This document shows positions 17,584 through 26,108 of a stretch of DNA of 64,000 nucleotides, in pieces. How positions within the stretch are numbered: the stretch's first letter is position 1; each line of letters starts with the position of its first letter. The notes beneath the pieces are model-generated. The model did not search any database. It was not told where the DNA came from and saw only the letters and a program-made list of their open reading frames with translations. The DNA comes from Alphaproteobacteria bacterium (GTDB lineage Bacteria; Pseudomonadota; Alphaproteobacteria; CACIAM-22H2), in the NCBI GenBank assembly GCA_017308135.1, contig JAFKFM010000008.1, positions 310,001-374,000 on the forward strand, given 5' to 3'. The position numbers were made by a program, and so were the translations under genes.

Positions 17584-17768
17584 TTCAACCCCTCCGGCCG
17601 CCAAACGGGAGCGGCTTCGAGATCGTCGGGCAGGTCGAACTCGGTCACCGCCTTGGCGATGGCGAATGTGCGTTCCAGGTTGCCGCGAACCCCCGGCCGA
17701 TAGGCGGGGTCGATCTTGAGGCCAAGAATTGCGGCGGTTTGGTCGAGATAGGCGTCGATGTCATCCAT
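17580..17768 (-). CDS. AtzG-like (DUF4089) small subunit
   Basis: A 62-residue protein: an N-terminal IDAYLDQTAAILGL helix, AYRPGVRGNLERTFAIAKAV, then FDLPDDLEAAPVWRPEGL. This layout (helix, conserved GV..NL, and a closing EPAPVF-like tail) is the DUF4089/AtzG pattern and resembles GatC in its tail. It overlaps the amidase start by 4 bp, consistent with a 1:1 complex. It is first in the atzG-atzE-atzH-like unit, divergent from metG. Confidence 0.8.
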   Translation of the reverse strand: MDDIDAYLDQTAAILGLKIDPAYRPGVRGNLERTFAIAKAVTEFDLPDDLEAAPVWRPEGLK

Positions 17769-17848
17769 GGCGGGCCGGAAGGAAGCAAGAACCCGGCCAA
17801 TTTGTCGCGTGCTTGCACGGAATTAGCGGGCGGGCCATATATCCTGCC

Positions 17849-19435
17849 ATGAAAAGCTTCTACGTCACTTCGCCGATCTATTACGTCAACGACGTTCCCC
17901 ATATCGGGCATGCCTACACCTCGCTGGCTTGCGACGTGCTGGCGCGCTTCATGCGGTTCGACGGATACCGCGTGCATTTCCTGTCGGGCACCGACGAGCA
18001 CGGCCAGAAGGTCGCCAAGGCGGCGGCCCTGGCCGGCGTCGATCCGCAGGCTTTCACCGACAAGGTTTCGCAAAACTTCCGCGCGTTGCTGCCGGCCCTG
18101 GGCTGCTCCAACGACGATTTCATCCGCACGACCGAGCAGCGCCACAAGGATTCGGTCCAGGCGATCTGGCGTGCGATGGCCGCGCGCAAGACGCCCAAGG
18201 GCAACGACAACATCTATCTCGGCAAATACGACGGCTGGTACGCCGTGCGCGACGAAGCCTATTACGACGAGTCCGAGCTCACGACCGGGCCCGACGGCAA
18301 GAAGCGCGCACCTTCGGGCGCCGAGGTCGAATGGGTCGAGGAGCCGTCGTATTTCTTCCGCCTGTCGGATTGGGGTGATTGGCTGCTCGAATGGTACGAG
18401 AAGAACCAAGACGCGGTCGGCCCGGCCACGCGCCGCAACGAAGTGATGAGCTTCGTGAAGCAAGGGCTGCACGATCTGTCGATCTCGCGCACCACGTTCG
18501 ACTGGGGCATCAAAGTGCCCGGCGACGAAAAGCACGTGATGTATGTGTGGCTCGACGCGCTGACCAACTACATCACGGCCGTCGGCTATCCCAACGTCGA
18601 GGACGAGAAGTTCAAGACCTTCTGGCCCGCCTCGGTCCATATGGTCGGCAAGGATATCGTGCGCTTCCACGCGGTCTATTGGCCCGCGTTCCTGGAAGCC
18701 GCCGGTCTGGCGCCGGCCAAACGCGTCTACGCGCATGGCTGGTGGACCAATGAAGGTCAGAAGATTTCGAAGTCGCTCGGCAACGTCATCGATCCCTTGA
18801 AGCTGATCGAAACCTACGGCCTCGACCAGGTGCGCTATTTCCTGATGCGCGAAGTGCCGTTCGGCCAGGACGGCGATTTCTCGCACGCGGCGATGATCCG
18901 GCGCATGAACACCGATCTCGCCAACGATCTCGGCAATCTCGGCCAGCGCGTGTTGTCGTTCGTCGCCAAGAACGCCGGCGCTTGCGTGCCCACGCCGGGC
19001 GACTTCACCGACGCCGATCGCGCGATGCTCGACAAGGCCGCCGCGTTGCTGGCGATCGTGCGCGCGGACATGGCGCAGCAAGGGTTCCACAAGGCGCTCG
19101 ACGCGGTGTTCGCGGTCGTCGCCGACGCCAACCGCTATGTCGATGCGCAAGCGCCCTGGACCTTGCGCAAGACCGATCCCGCGCGCATGGCGACGGTGCT
19201 GTACGTGCTGATGGAAATCCTGCGCCGCGCGGCGCTGTTGCTTCAGCCCTATATGCCCACGACGATGGCGAAGCTGCTCGACCAGCTCGCCGTTCCCGCC
19301 GATGCGCGCGACGCGACCGCTTGGGACAAGGTGCTGGTCGCGGGCACGGCGTTGCCCGCCCCGCAAGGCCTGTTCCCGCGCTATGTCGATCCGGCGGCGG
19401 AGGCGGCGAAGCCGGGGGCAGGGACCAAGAAATGA
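17849..19435 (+). CDS. metG: Methionyl-tRNA synthetase
   Basis: Charges tRNA-Met. It is 528 residues, with class I signatures H18-I-G-H21 and K305-I-S-K-S309. The zinc-knuckle cysteines of the E. coli-type enzyme are replaced by DGWYAVRDEAYYDESEL, so it is the shorter zinc-free MetG2 form, without the C-terminal dimerisation domain. It is the first gene of a coupled run: the stop overlaps tatD by 4 bp, and tatD overlaps the MBL gene. The promoter lies in the 80-bp divergent gap with the AtzG-like gene. Confidence 0.96.
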   Translation: MKSFYVTSPIYYVNDVPHIGHAYTSLACDVLARFMRFDGYRVHFLSGTDEHGQKVAKAAALAGVDPQAFTDKVSQNFRALLPALGCSNDDFIRTTEQRHKDSVQAIWRAMAARKTPKGNDNIYLGKYDGWYAVRDEAYYDESELTTGPDGKKRAPSGAEVEWVEEPSYFFRLSDWGDWLLEWYEKNQDAVGPATRRNEVMSFVKQGLHDLSISRTTFDWGIKVPGDEKHVMYVWLDALTNYITAVGYPNVEDEKFKTFWPASVHMVGKDIVRFHAVYWPAFLEAAGLAPAKRVYAHGWWTNEGQKISKSLGNVIDPLKLIETYGLDQVRYFLMREVPFGQDGDFSHAAMIRRMNTDLANDLGNLGQRVLSFVAKNAGACVPTPGDFTDADRAMLDKAAALLAIVRADMAQQGFHKALDAVFAVVADANRYVDAQAPWTLRKTDPARMATVLYVLMEILRRAALLLQPYMPTTMAKLLDQLAVPADARDATAWDKVLVAGTALPAPQGLFPRYVDPAAEAAKPGAGTKK

Positions 19436-20229
19436 TCTTGGTCGACTCGCATTGCCATCTCGACTACCCGGAACTGCAAAAGGATTTTCCGGGCGTGCTG
19501 GCGCGCGCGCGTTCGGCGGGCGTGGAAACGATGCTCGCCATCGGCACGAAGCTGTCGGCGTTCGACAACGTGCGCAAGATCGCAGAAAGTGCCCCGAACG
19601 TGTTCTGCACGGTCGGCGTCCATCCGCACGAAGCCCAGCACGAGCAAGCCGCGACCGATGCTTTGGTCGCCGAGGCGGCGCATCCCAAAGTCGTCGGGAT
19701 CGGCGAAACCGGCCTCGATTACTATTACGAGAAAAGTCCGCGCGAGCCGCAGCGCGAGAATTTCCGCGCCCATCTGCGCGCGGCCCACGCGACCGGTTTG
19801 CCGGTCGTGATCCATACGCGCGATGCCGATGCCGATACGATCGAGCTTCTCGATTGGGCGGCGGCGGAATTGCCGGGTGTCACCGGCGTGCTGCATTGCT
19901 TCACGTCGAGCCTGGAACTGGCGCAGCACGCGATGAAACTCGGTTATTTCATCTCGATCTCCGGCATCGTCACGTTCAAGAACGCCGAGGATCTTCGCCG
20001 CACGGTGAAGGAGATCCCGCTCGACAAACTGCTGGTCGAAACGGACTCGCCGTATCTGGCGCCGATCCCGATGCGCGGCAAACCCTGCGAGCCGAGCTAC
20101 GTGATCCACACGGCGCGCTGCGTCGCCGGCCTCAAGAACGTCACGGTCGAGGAGCTGGGCCGCGTCACGACCGAGAATTTCTACAAGCTGTTCGCGCGCG
20201 CCAAACGGCCCGCGGCGGCGGCGGCGTGA
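19432..20229 (+). CDS. tatD: TatD-family metal-dependent 3'-exonuclease
   Basis: A 265-residue TIM-barrel hydrolase. The metal ligands lie in VDSHCHLD (H7, H9), GIGETGLDYYY (Glu), VIHTRDAD (His), LHCFTSS (His) and ETDSPYLAP (Asp), a complete TatD set. The family acts on single-stranded DNA and RNA 3' ends. The order metG-tatD-MBL is widespread in alphaproteobacteria. The ATG overlaps the metG stop (ATGA). Confidence 0.93.
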   Translation: MILVDSHCHLDYPELQKDFPGVLARARSAGVETMLAIGTKLSAFDNVRKIAESAPNVFCTVGVHPHEAQHEQAATDALVAEAAHPKVVGIGETGLDYYYEKSPREPQRENFRAHLRAAHATGLPVVIHTRDADADTIELLDWAAAELPGVTGVLHCFTSSLELAQHAMKLGYFISISGIVTFKNAEDLRRTVKEIPLDKLLVETDSPYLAPIPMRGKPCEPSYVIHTARCVAGLKNVTVEELGRVTTENFYKLFARAKRPAAAAA

Positions 20230-21053
20230 GCCAAAACCTGAAAGTCACGATGCTGGGCAGCGGCGCCTCGGCCGGCGTGCCCCTCGTCGGCTGCACGTGC
20301 GCCGTTTGTTCCAGCGCCGATCCCCGGAACAAACGCACCCGGGTTTCGATCGTCGTCGAAAGCGCCACGACGCGCATTCTGGTCGATGCCAGCCCGGACC
20401 TTCGCCAGCAGCTTTTGGCCTCGGGCCTGACCAAGTTCGACGCGGTGATATTCACCCACGAACATGCCGACCACATGCACGGCATCGACGATCTGCGCAC
20501 GCTGAACTGGCTCAAAAACGGTGCGCTGGATTGCTATGGCGACGCGCGCACTTTGGCCGAAGCGAAACGCCGGTTCGGTTACGCGTTCGAGCCGCCGAAC
20601 GAATTGGCGCTCAAAGGCGCTTGGGTCGTGCCGGTACTCGTACCCAAGGTACTGGAGCCCGGCCAGACCGTGCGGATCGGCGATATCGACGTGTCGGCCT
20701 TCATGCAGGTCCATGGCGGCGATCGCGACCCGACGCTGGGGCTCCGGTTCGGCGATTTTGCGTATTCGACCGACGTCAAGGAACTGCCCGAAGCCGCGTT
20801 CGCGGCCTTGGCCGGGATCGACAGCTGGATCGTCGATTGCCTGCAGGAGCAGCCGAACTTCGCCCATAGCCATCTCGACCAGACGCTGGAATGGATCGCA
20901 CGGGTAGGGCCGCGCCGGGCGGTTCTGACCCACATGAACCACCGGCTGGATTACGCAGCGCTGGCCGCCAAGCTGCCGCAAGGCGTCGAACCAGGCTATG
21001 ACGGACTGATCCTGGACGTGGTTGCGCGCCAGGCGGTCCAAGCTGCGAAATAA
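20226..21053 (+). CDS. MBL-fold metallo-hydrolase (PhnP-like)
   Basis: A 275-residue beta-lactamase-fold phosphodiesterase-like protein. The metal motif is H78-E-H-A-D-H83, with GSGASAGVPLVGCTCAVCSS near the N-terminus, which in PhnP-type enzymes includes a structural zinc site (C23, C25, C28). VHGGDRDPTLGLRFGDFAYSTDVKELP and AHSHLDQTLEW supply the later histidines. The start is GTG overlapping the tatD stop (GTGA). The substrate is unknown; PhnP itself cleaves cyclic ribose phosphates, but there is no phn operon here. Confidence 0.88.
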   Translation: MSQNLKVTMLGSGASAGVPLVGCTCAVCSSADPRNKRTRVSIVVESATTRILVDASPDLRQQLLASGLTKFDAVIFTHEHADHMHGIDDLRTLNWLKNGALDCYGDARTLAEAKRRFGYAFEPPNELALKGAWVVPVLVPKVLEPGQTVRIGDIDVSAFMQVHGGDRDPTLGLRFGDFAYSTDVKELPEAAFAALAGIDSWIVDCLQEQPNFAHSHLDQTLEWIARVGPRRAVLTHMNHRLDYAALAAKLPQGVEPGYDGLILDVVARQAVQAAK

Positions 21054-21131
21054 GCGCCAAAAACAGGCGTAAGCATATGCGTCAAATACGTATCTTATAT
21101 TTTTGATAATATACATTATGCGATTTATGGA

Positions 21132-22004
21132 ATGGCGTTGGACGGCGGTCCGGCGACTCCGTACGCTCCACCCCCAATGTCCGGCGAACTCGAGTATTTC
21201 TGGTTTTGGCTGCTGGCCAACGCGGCCGATCTGCGCGACGTGACGGTCGCGGCGGCGGCCTTCGCCGTTCTGCCGTTCCTGGCTTGGCGCGCCTGGACCG
21301 CGCGCAAACTGGTCGAGGCGCAGCAGCGTACGGCCGAAGCGACGGAGATCGGCAAATCGGCGGAGATCATGGCCCAGGCCTTCGCCGGGCTTGGCGACGA
21401 CAAGGTCCAGGTCCGGATCGGCGCCGTGTACTCGCTGGAGCGCCAAGCCCGCGCCCGGCCCAAGGACCAAGGCCCGATCGTTCAGACCCTCGCCGCCTTC
21501 GTCCGTGACCGTTGCCCGCCGCCCGTCCAGCCCGCGACGGCCGAAACGGTCTATCTGCCGATCCAGACCGATGTGCAGGCCGCGATCGGCGTGCTCGGCC
21601 GCCGCGTCCGCGCCAACGACCCGGCCGGCACGCGACTCTCGTTCGCGGGCTCCAATCTGTCCGGCTACGATCTGTCGGACGGCGATTTCACCGGCGCCAC
21701 CTTTAAGGGTGCCTATCTGTGCGCCGCGAACTTTGCCGGAACGCGGCTCGCGCGGGCGGATTTCCAACTTGCCGTCGGCGATCAGGCCGATTTTTACGGC
21801 GCCAAGGCCCGCGAAGCGTCGTTTTCGTCGGCCTATTTCGCCAATGCGCGCTTCGCCCATGCCGATCTGACCGGGGCGGCTTTCGTCGATTCAGATTTGT
21901 CCGGCGCGGACTTAGCCCATGCTCAGGTTGAGGGCGTGGATTGGCGGGGTGCTGCAATAGACAACGCAGCCCTGCCCGCCAAGGCACTACCGAAACCGCA
22001 ATAG
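21132..22004 (+). CDS. Membrane-anchored pentapeptide-repeat protein
   Basis: A 290-residue protein of unknown role. The N-terminus has a hydrophobic segment (about 22-54, FWFWLLANAADL then VTVAAAAFAVLPFLAW), then a helical region with DDKVQVRIGAVYSLERQAR, which often precedes such repeats. The C-terminal 110 residues carry A(D/N)LXX-type repeats: SNLSGYDLSDGDFTGATFKGA, ANFAGTRLARADF, ADLTGAAFVDSDLSGADLAHA. These build a quadrilateral beta-helix. The gene follows a clearly AT-rich 70-bp stretch (21060-21131) that probably holds its own promoter. It interrupts the otherwise tight MBL-to-mazG run. Confidence 0.85.
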   Translation: MALDGGPATPYAPPPMSGELEYFWFWLLANAADLRDVTVAAAAFAVLPFLAWRAWTARKLVEAQQRTAEATEIGKSAEIMAQAFAGLGDDKVQVRIGAVYSLERQARARPKDQGPIVQTLAAFVRDRCPPPVQPATAETVYLPIQTDVQAAIGVLGRRVRANDPAGTRLSFAGSNLSGYDLSDGDFTGATFKGAYLCAANFAGTRLARADFQLAVGDQADFYGAKAREASFSSAYFANARFAHADLTGAAFVDSDLSGADLAHAQVEGVDWRGAAIDNAALPAKALPKPQ

Positions 22005-22026
22005 CCTCTCTATACCCTCGCCCATC

Positions 22027-22836
22027 ATGACCAACCCGCTCGACAAAACGGCGCCGCCGATGGCGCGCCTTCTGGCCGTTATGGCCAAGCTGCGTGACCC
22101 TGCGACCGGCTGTCCCTGGGATCTCGAACAGAGCTTCGCCACGATCGCGCCCTACACGATCGAAGAAGCCTACGAGGTCGCCGACGCGATCCAGAAGAAC
22201 GACATGGCGCATCTGCGCGAGGAACTGGGCGACCTGCTGTTCCAGGTCGTGTTCCATTCGCGCCTCGCCGAAGAAGACAAGGCCTTCGCTTTCGACGACG
22301 TCGCGCGCGACCTTGCGGACAAGATGATCCGCCGGCACCCGCATGTCTTCGCCAAGCGCGAGGACAAGACCAGCGAGGAACAGACCGAAGCCTGGGAGGC
22401 GACCAAGGCGCATGAGCGTCAGGCGAAGTCCCAAGGCGGCGCGCTGGACGGCGTGCCGCTGGCCCTGCCCGCGGCGTTGCGCGCCCAGAAGCTGCAAAAG
22501 CGCGCGAGCCGCGTGGGCTTCGATTGGGGTACGGCCGGTGCGGCCCTCGACAAGGTCGAGGAAGAAGTTAGCGAACTTCGCGTCGAGCTCGCCATCGCCG
22601 ACCCGAAGAAGCTCGAGGAAGAAGTCGGCGATTTGATGTTCGCGCTGGTCAACGTCGCGCGGCTTGCGGGCGTGGACGCCGAGACGGCGTTGCGCGGCGC
22701 CAACGCGAAATTCGAGCGCCGCTTCGGGCGCGTGGAAGAAAAGCTGCGCGAACGCGGCCGCACGCCGGCGGAATCCGATCTCGCCGAGATGGACAAGCTC
22801 TGGGACGCGGCGAAGAAAGAGGAACGCGGCGGATGA
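22027..22836 (+). CDS. mazG: Nucleoside triphosphate pyrophosphohydrolase
   Basis: House-cleaning all-alpha NTP pyrophosphatase with two MazG domains in 269 residues. The N-terminal domain carries CPWDLEQSFATIAPYTIEEAYEV and HLREELGDLLFQVVFH (the EExxE and ExxD metal-binding motifs). The C-terminal domain has LDKVEEEVSELRVEL and KLEEEVGDLMFALVNVAR. The stop overlaps the next hydrolase gene by 4 bp. Confidence 0.95.
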   Translation: MTNPLDKTAPPMARLLAVMAKLRDPATGCPWDLEQSFATIAPYTIEEAYEVADAIQKNDMAHLREELGDLLFQVVFHSRLAEEDKAFAFDDVARDLADKMIRRHPHVFAKREDKTSEEQTEAWEATKAHERQAKSQGGALDGVPLALPAALRAQKLQKRASRVGFDWGTAGAALDKVEEEVSELRVELAIADPKKLEEEVGDLMFALVNVARLAGVDAETALRGANAKFERRFGRVEEKLRERGRTPAESDLAEMDKLWDAAKKEERGG

Positions 22837-23690
22837 AATCGGCGCGGCGCTTTACGGCGTCCGACGGATTGTCGCTGCATTACGCCGAATGGGCGCCGGA
22901 AGGCACGCGCCACGCGCCCGATATCCTGTGCCTGCCCGGCCTCACGCGGCACAGCGCCGATTTCGATTGGGTCGCGACGCATCTCTCCAATAACGGCTAT
23001 CGCGTCGTGTCGCCCGATCTGCGCGGGCGCGGCAAGTCGGACTACGCGCGCGACATCTCGACCTATGCGCCGCAATATTACCTCGACGATCTGCGCGCCT
23101 TGACGATCGCCGCACGCATCGACCGCTTCGTCGTGATCGGCACATCGTTCGGCGGCTTGCTGGCGATGGCTTTGGCGACGATGCTGCCGAGCCAGGTCGC
23201 CGGGCTGGTCGTCAACGATATCGGCCCCGATATCGCGCAAGACGGCGCCAAACGCATCCTCGATTACATTTCGGTCGACAGGCCACAGCCCGATTGGAAC
23301 GCGGCGTCGATAGCCCTGCGCGAATTCCTGCCCGACGTGCTGGCGAACGATCCGGAAGGCTGGGATCAACTCGTGCGAAATACCTACCGCACCGGCGACG
23401 ACGGCAAGCTGCACTACGATTGGGACGTGAAGATCGCCGCCAATCTTCAGCCCGGCGGCGATCCCGAGATCGATTTGTGGGCGCTGTGGCGCGCGGCGTC
23501 GGCGCTGCCCGCTTTGGTCGTGCGTGGCGCCAAGTCGGATGTGTTGTCGGCCGAGACCTTCGCCCAGATGAAGGCGACGAAACCCGATTTGATGCAGGTC
23601 GAAATTCCCGATACGGGCCATGCGCCCACGCTCGACGAACCCGTCTGCCGCATGGCGCTGGCGGCGTTGTTGGCGAAGGCATCGAGGTAA
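22833..23690 (+). CDS. Alpha/beta hydrolase
   Basis: A 285-residue alpha/beta-hydrolase. The oxyanion strand ILCLPGLTRHSADFDW precedes SPDLRGRGKSDYA and the nucleophile elbow VIGTSFGGLLAM with S105. Candidates for the acid and His are in GAKSDVLS and DTGHAPTLDEP. It resembles BioH/lactonase-like esterases. The substrate is unknown. It is translationally coupled to mazG. Confidence 0.88.
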   Translation: MKSARRFTASDGLSLHYAEWAPEGTRHAPDILCLPGLTRHSADFDWVATHLSNNGYRVVSPDLRGRGKSDYARDISTYAPQYYLDDLRALTIAARIDRFVVIGTSFGGLLAMALATMLPSQVAGLVVNDIGPDIAQDGAKRILDYISVDRPQPDWNAASIALREFLPDVLANDPEGWDQLVRNTYRTGDDGKLHYDWDVKIAANLQPGGDPEIDLWALWRAASALPALVVRGAKSDVLSAETFAQMKATKPDLMQVEIPDTGHAPTLDEPVCRMALAALLAKASR

Positions 23691-23770
23691 TTGTCGGGCG
23701 ACATGTTCGCCCTTGATCGCGGCCCCTGCCGCGCGCCACTCTCGCGCGTCCGATTATAGCGAGGATGAAG

Positions 23771-24751
23771 ATGGCCCTGCCCGTGTTCGACGACGTCGTT
23801 GCCGCCGCCAAGCGGCTCGAAGGTTTCGCGGTCAAAACGCCGCTGCTGGAAGCGCCGTTGCTGAACGCCAAACTCGGCGGGCGGTTGCTGCTGAAGGCGG
23901 AGCCGTTGCAACGCACGGGCTCGTTCAAGTTCCGCGGCGCGTATAACGCGATCAGCCAAATCCCGGCCGACAAGCGCAAGAACGGCGTCGTCGCGTTCTC
24001 GTCGGGCAATCACGCGCAAGGTGTCGCGGCGGCCGCGCAAATGCTCGGCATGCCCGCCTGGATCATCATGCCGGAAGACGCGCCCGCGATCAAAATCGCG
24101 CGCACCAAGGCCTTCGGCGCGACCGTCGTGCCCTATGATCGCTACACCCAGGATCGCGAAAAGATGGGCTTGGAGCTGCAAGCCAAGTACGGCGCAACGC
24201 TCGTGAAGCCTTACGACGATCCCAACATCATCGCGGGCCAAGGCACGATCGGCTTGGAAATCGCGCAGCAATGTCAGGCGATGGGCGTGACGCCCGATGC
24301 GGTCGTGGTGTGCTGTGGCGGCGGCGGCCTCGTCTCAGGCACCGCACTGGCGCTGTCGGGCACCCTGCCCGGCGTGCCGGTCTATTCGGCCGAGCCCGTG
24401 GGTTTCGACGATACGAAGCGCAGCCTGGAAGCGGGCACGCGGATCAAGAACGACCCCAACGCGCGCTCGATCTGCGATGCGCTGCTCGCCCCCACGCCCG
24501 GCGAGATGACTTTCGCGCTGAACAGCAAGCTGCTCAAAGGCGGTTTCGCGGTGACCGACGAGGAAGTGAAGCGCGCGATGGCGACGTTGTTCCAGGAATT
24601 CAAACTCGTCGCCGAGCCGGGCGGTGCGGTCGCCGCCACGGCCGTTTTGGCCGGCAAGTTGCCGATCAAGGGCAAGACGGTGGTCGCGGTGGTTTCGGGC
24701 GGCAATGTCGATCCGGCGACCTTCGTCGATGCGCTTTCGCTCGCCGCGTAA
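23771..24751 (+). CDS. Threonine/serine dehydratase (fold-type II PLP)
   Basis: Catabolic-type threonine ammonia-lyase: 326 residues, no ACT regulatory domain. The PLP lysine is K53 in TGSFKFRGA. SSGNHAQG binds the substrate carboxylate and CCGGGGLVSGTA holds the PLP phosphate. Because the C-terminal regulatory domain of biosynthetic IlvA is absent, it is more like TdcB or serine racemase/dehydratase. ATG 23771 has GAGG 6 nt upstream; ATG 23765 would leave no spacing. Confidence 0.88.
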   Translation: MALPVFDDVVAAAKRLEGFAVKTPLLEAPLLNAKLGGRLLLKAEPLQRTGSFKFRGAYNAISQIPADKRKNGVVAFSSGNHAQGVAAAAQMLGMPAWIIMPEDAPAIKIARTKAFGATVVPYDRYTQDREKMGLELQAKYGATLVKPYDDPNIIAGQGTIGLEIAQQCQAMGVTPDAVVVCCGGGGLVSGTALALSGTLPGVPVYSAEPVGFDDTKRSLEAGTRIKNDPNARSICDALLAPTPGEMTFALNSKLLKGGFAVTDEEVKRAMATLFQEFKLVAEPGGAVAATAVLAGKLPIKGKTVVAVVSGGNVDPATFVDALSLAA

Positions 24752-24798
24752 GCACGGCGGGTAAAATTTAGGCAGAAATCGGCTTAAGTATACGAAAT

Positions 24799-24832
24799 GG
24801 GCCCAGCAACGGGCTGGCCCTGGGTTTGCTTT
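24799..24832 (+). terminator. Hairpin after threonine dehydratase gene
   Basis: GGGCCCAGC pairs with GCTGGCCC (one bulged C) around an AACGG loop, followed by a modestly T-rich TGGGTTTGCTTTAT. It is a plausible weak intrinsic terminator 47 bp after the dehydratase stop. A second hairpin (CGCCGG/CCGGCG, 24852-24870) follows within the leader of the solute-binding protein gene. Confidence 0.45.
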
Positions 24833-24906
24833 ATCGGTGGCTACGGAATGACGCCGGACTCTCGCCGGCGCCCGTCCGAACCCATAAACCGAAAGGCAAA
24901 CCAAGC

Positions 24907-25950
24907 ATGACCGGGAAGATTTCACGCCGCACCTTCGGCCTTGGCGTCGCTGGCGCGGCCGCCGCGGCGCAGTTCAAGCTGGCGGCCCCCGCCCTCGCCC
25001 AGGCGCGTACCCGCGTGCGATTCACGCTCGACGTCGATTTCTGGGGCCCGCAATCGAACTTCCTGCTCGCGGTCGAAAAGGGTCTCTACGCGGCCGAAGG
25101 CCTGGACGTGCAGGTCGATGGCGGTGCGGGTTCCGGCCAGGCCGTGACGCGCGTCGCGCAAGGCACCTACGACATCGGCTTCGGCGATTTCGGCACGATG
25201 GCGCGCTTCACCGCCACCAACCCGGCCACGCCGGTCACCGCGTTCTTCGTGATTTGGGACCTTCTGCAGCACGGCATCGTATTCAAGAAGGGCGCGATCA
25301 AGGACGCCAAGGACATCGAAGGCAAGACGCTCGCCGCCCCGGAACCCGACGCCGGCCGTCAGATGTTCCCGTGGTTCGCCAAGGCTGCGGGCATCGATAT
25401 GTCGAAGGTCACGCTGCGCCATATCGACTTCCCGCTGCGCGAAACGCTGGTCGTGCGCGGCGAAGCGCAAGGTGCGACGGGCTTCGTGTCGTCGGTCGCC
25501 CTCAACATGGTCCGCGCGGGCGTGCCGCTCGATCAGATCGCCTGGATCCAGTACGCGACCGCCGGTATCGACCTGTTCGGTTCGTCGATCTTCGCGAAGA
25601 AGGAATGGCTCGCCGCCAATCCGACGGTCGCCGCCGGTTTCGCGCGCGCCACGGCGCGTTCGATGCAGGAAATGATCAAGGACCCGAAGGCTTCGGTCGC
25701 GGCCGCCGTCCGCCGCCAGCCGCTGAACTCGCCCGAAGTCGAGCTGCCGCGCTACCAGATGGTGTTCGAGCAGTCGATCTCGACGCCGACGACGCGCGCC
25801 AACGGTATCGGCCATGTCGATCAAGCGCGTCTCACGCGCAACATCGCCGGCCTGTGCGACGCGTTCAACGTGACGCCCGTGCCGCCGAACGATCTGATCT
25901 ACACCGATGCCTTCCTGCCGCCGGCGGAATTGCGCAAGATCCCGACCTAA
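24907..25950 (+). CDS. NMT1/SsuA-type ABC transporter substrate-binding protein (orphan)
   Basis: Periplasmic binding protein of the NMT1/THI5-like group, 347 residues. It has a twin-arginine signal (SRRTFGLGVAGAAAAAQ...ALAQA, cleavage near 32), then VEKGLYAAEGLDVQVDGGAGSGQAVTRVAQGTYDIGFGD and IEGKTLAAPEPDAGRQMFPW, the usual two-lobe signatures. No ATPase or permease is adjacent, so it must use a transporter encoded elsewhere or act in a sensing role. Ligand unknown: nitrogenous heterocycles, sulfonates and taurine are typical of the group. Confidence 0.87.
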   Translation: MTGKISRRTFGLGVAGAAAAAQFKLAAPALAQARTRVRFTLDVDFWGPQSNFLLAVEKGLYAAEGLDVQVDGGAGSGQAVTRVAQGTYDIGFGDFGTMARFTATNPATPVTAFFVIWDLLQHGIVFKKGAIKDAKDIEGKTLAAPEPDAGRQMFPWFAKAAGIDMSKVTLRHIDFPLRETLVVRGEAQGATGFVSSVALNMVRAGVPLDQIAWIQYATAGIDLFGSSIFAKKEWLAANPTVAAGFARATARSMQEMIKDPKASVAAAVRRQPLNSPEVELPRYQMVFEQSISTPTTRANGIGHVDQARLTRNIAGLCDAFNVTPVPPNDLIYTDAFLPPAELRKIPT

Positions 25951-25977
25951 ATCCGGATCGAAAGCCGAAAGCGACGC

Positions 25978-26010
25978 GGCCGGCGGGGAAACCCGCCGGC
26001 CGTTTTCGTT
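25978..26010 (+). terminator. Intrinsic terminator after the solute-binding protein
   Basis: GGCCGGCGGG, GAAA tetraloop, CCCGCCGGCC, then GTTTTCGTT. A perfect 10-bp GC stem with a GNRA-type loop and T-rich tail, 27 bp after the stop codon. Confidence 0.9.
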
Positions 26011-26108
26011 CGGAATTACATATGGTTACGCGCCGTTAAGAGATCGTCCATAGGTGCCGTGTAGGCTGACGGGAATATTTACTACGTCCCCCGAGCGTCA
26101 CGCACCCG

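Noticed and set aside
24780..24906. Riboswitch (TPP or guanidine type) before the binding protein gene
   Set aside because: None of the conserved core sequences of these riboswitches is present; only two simple hairpins are seen.
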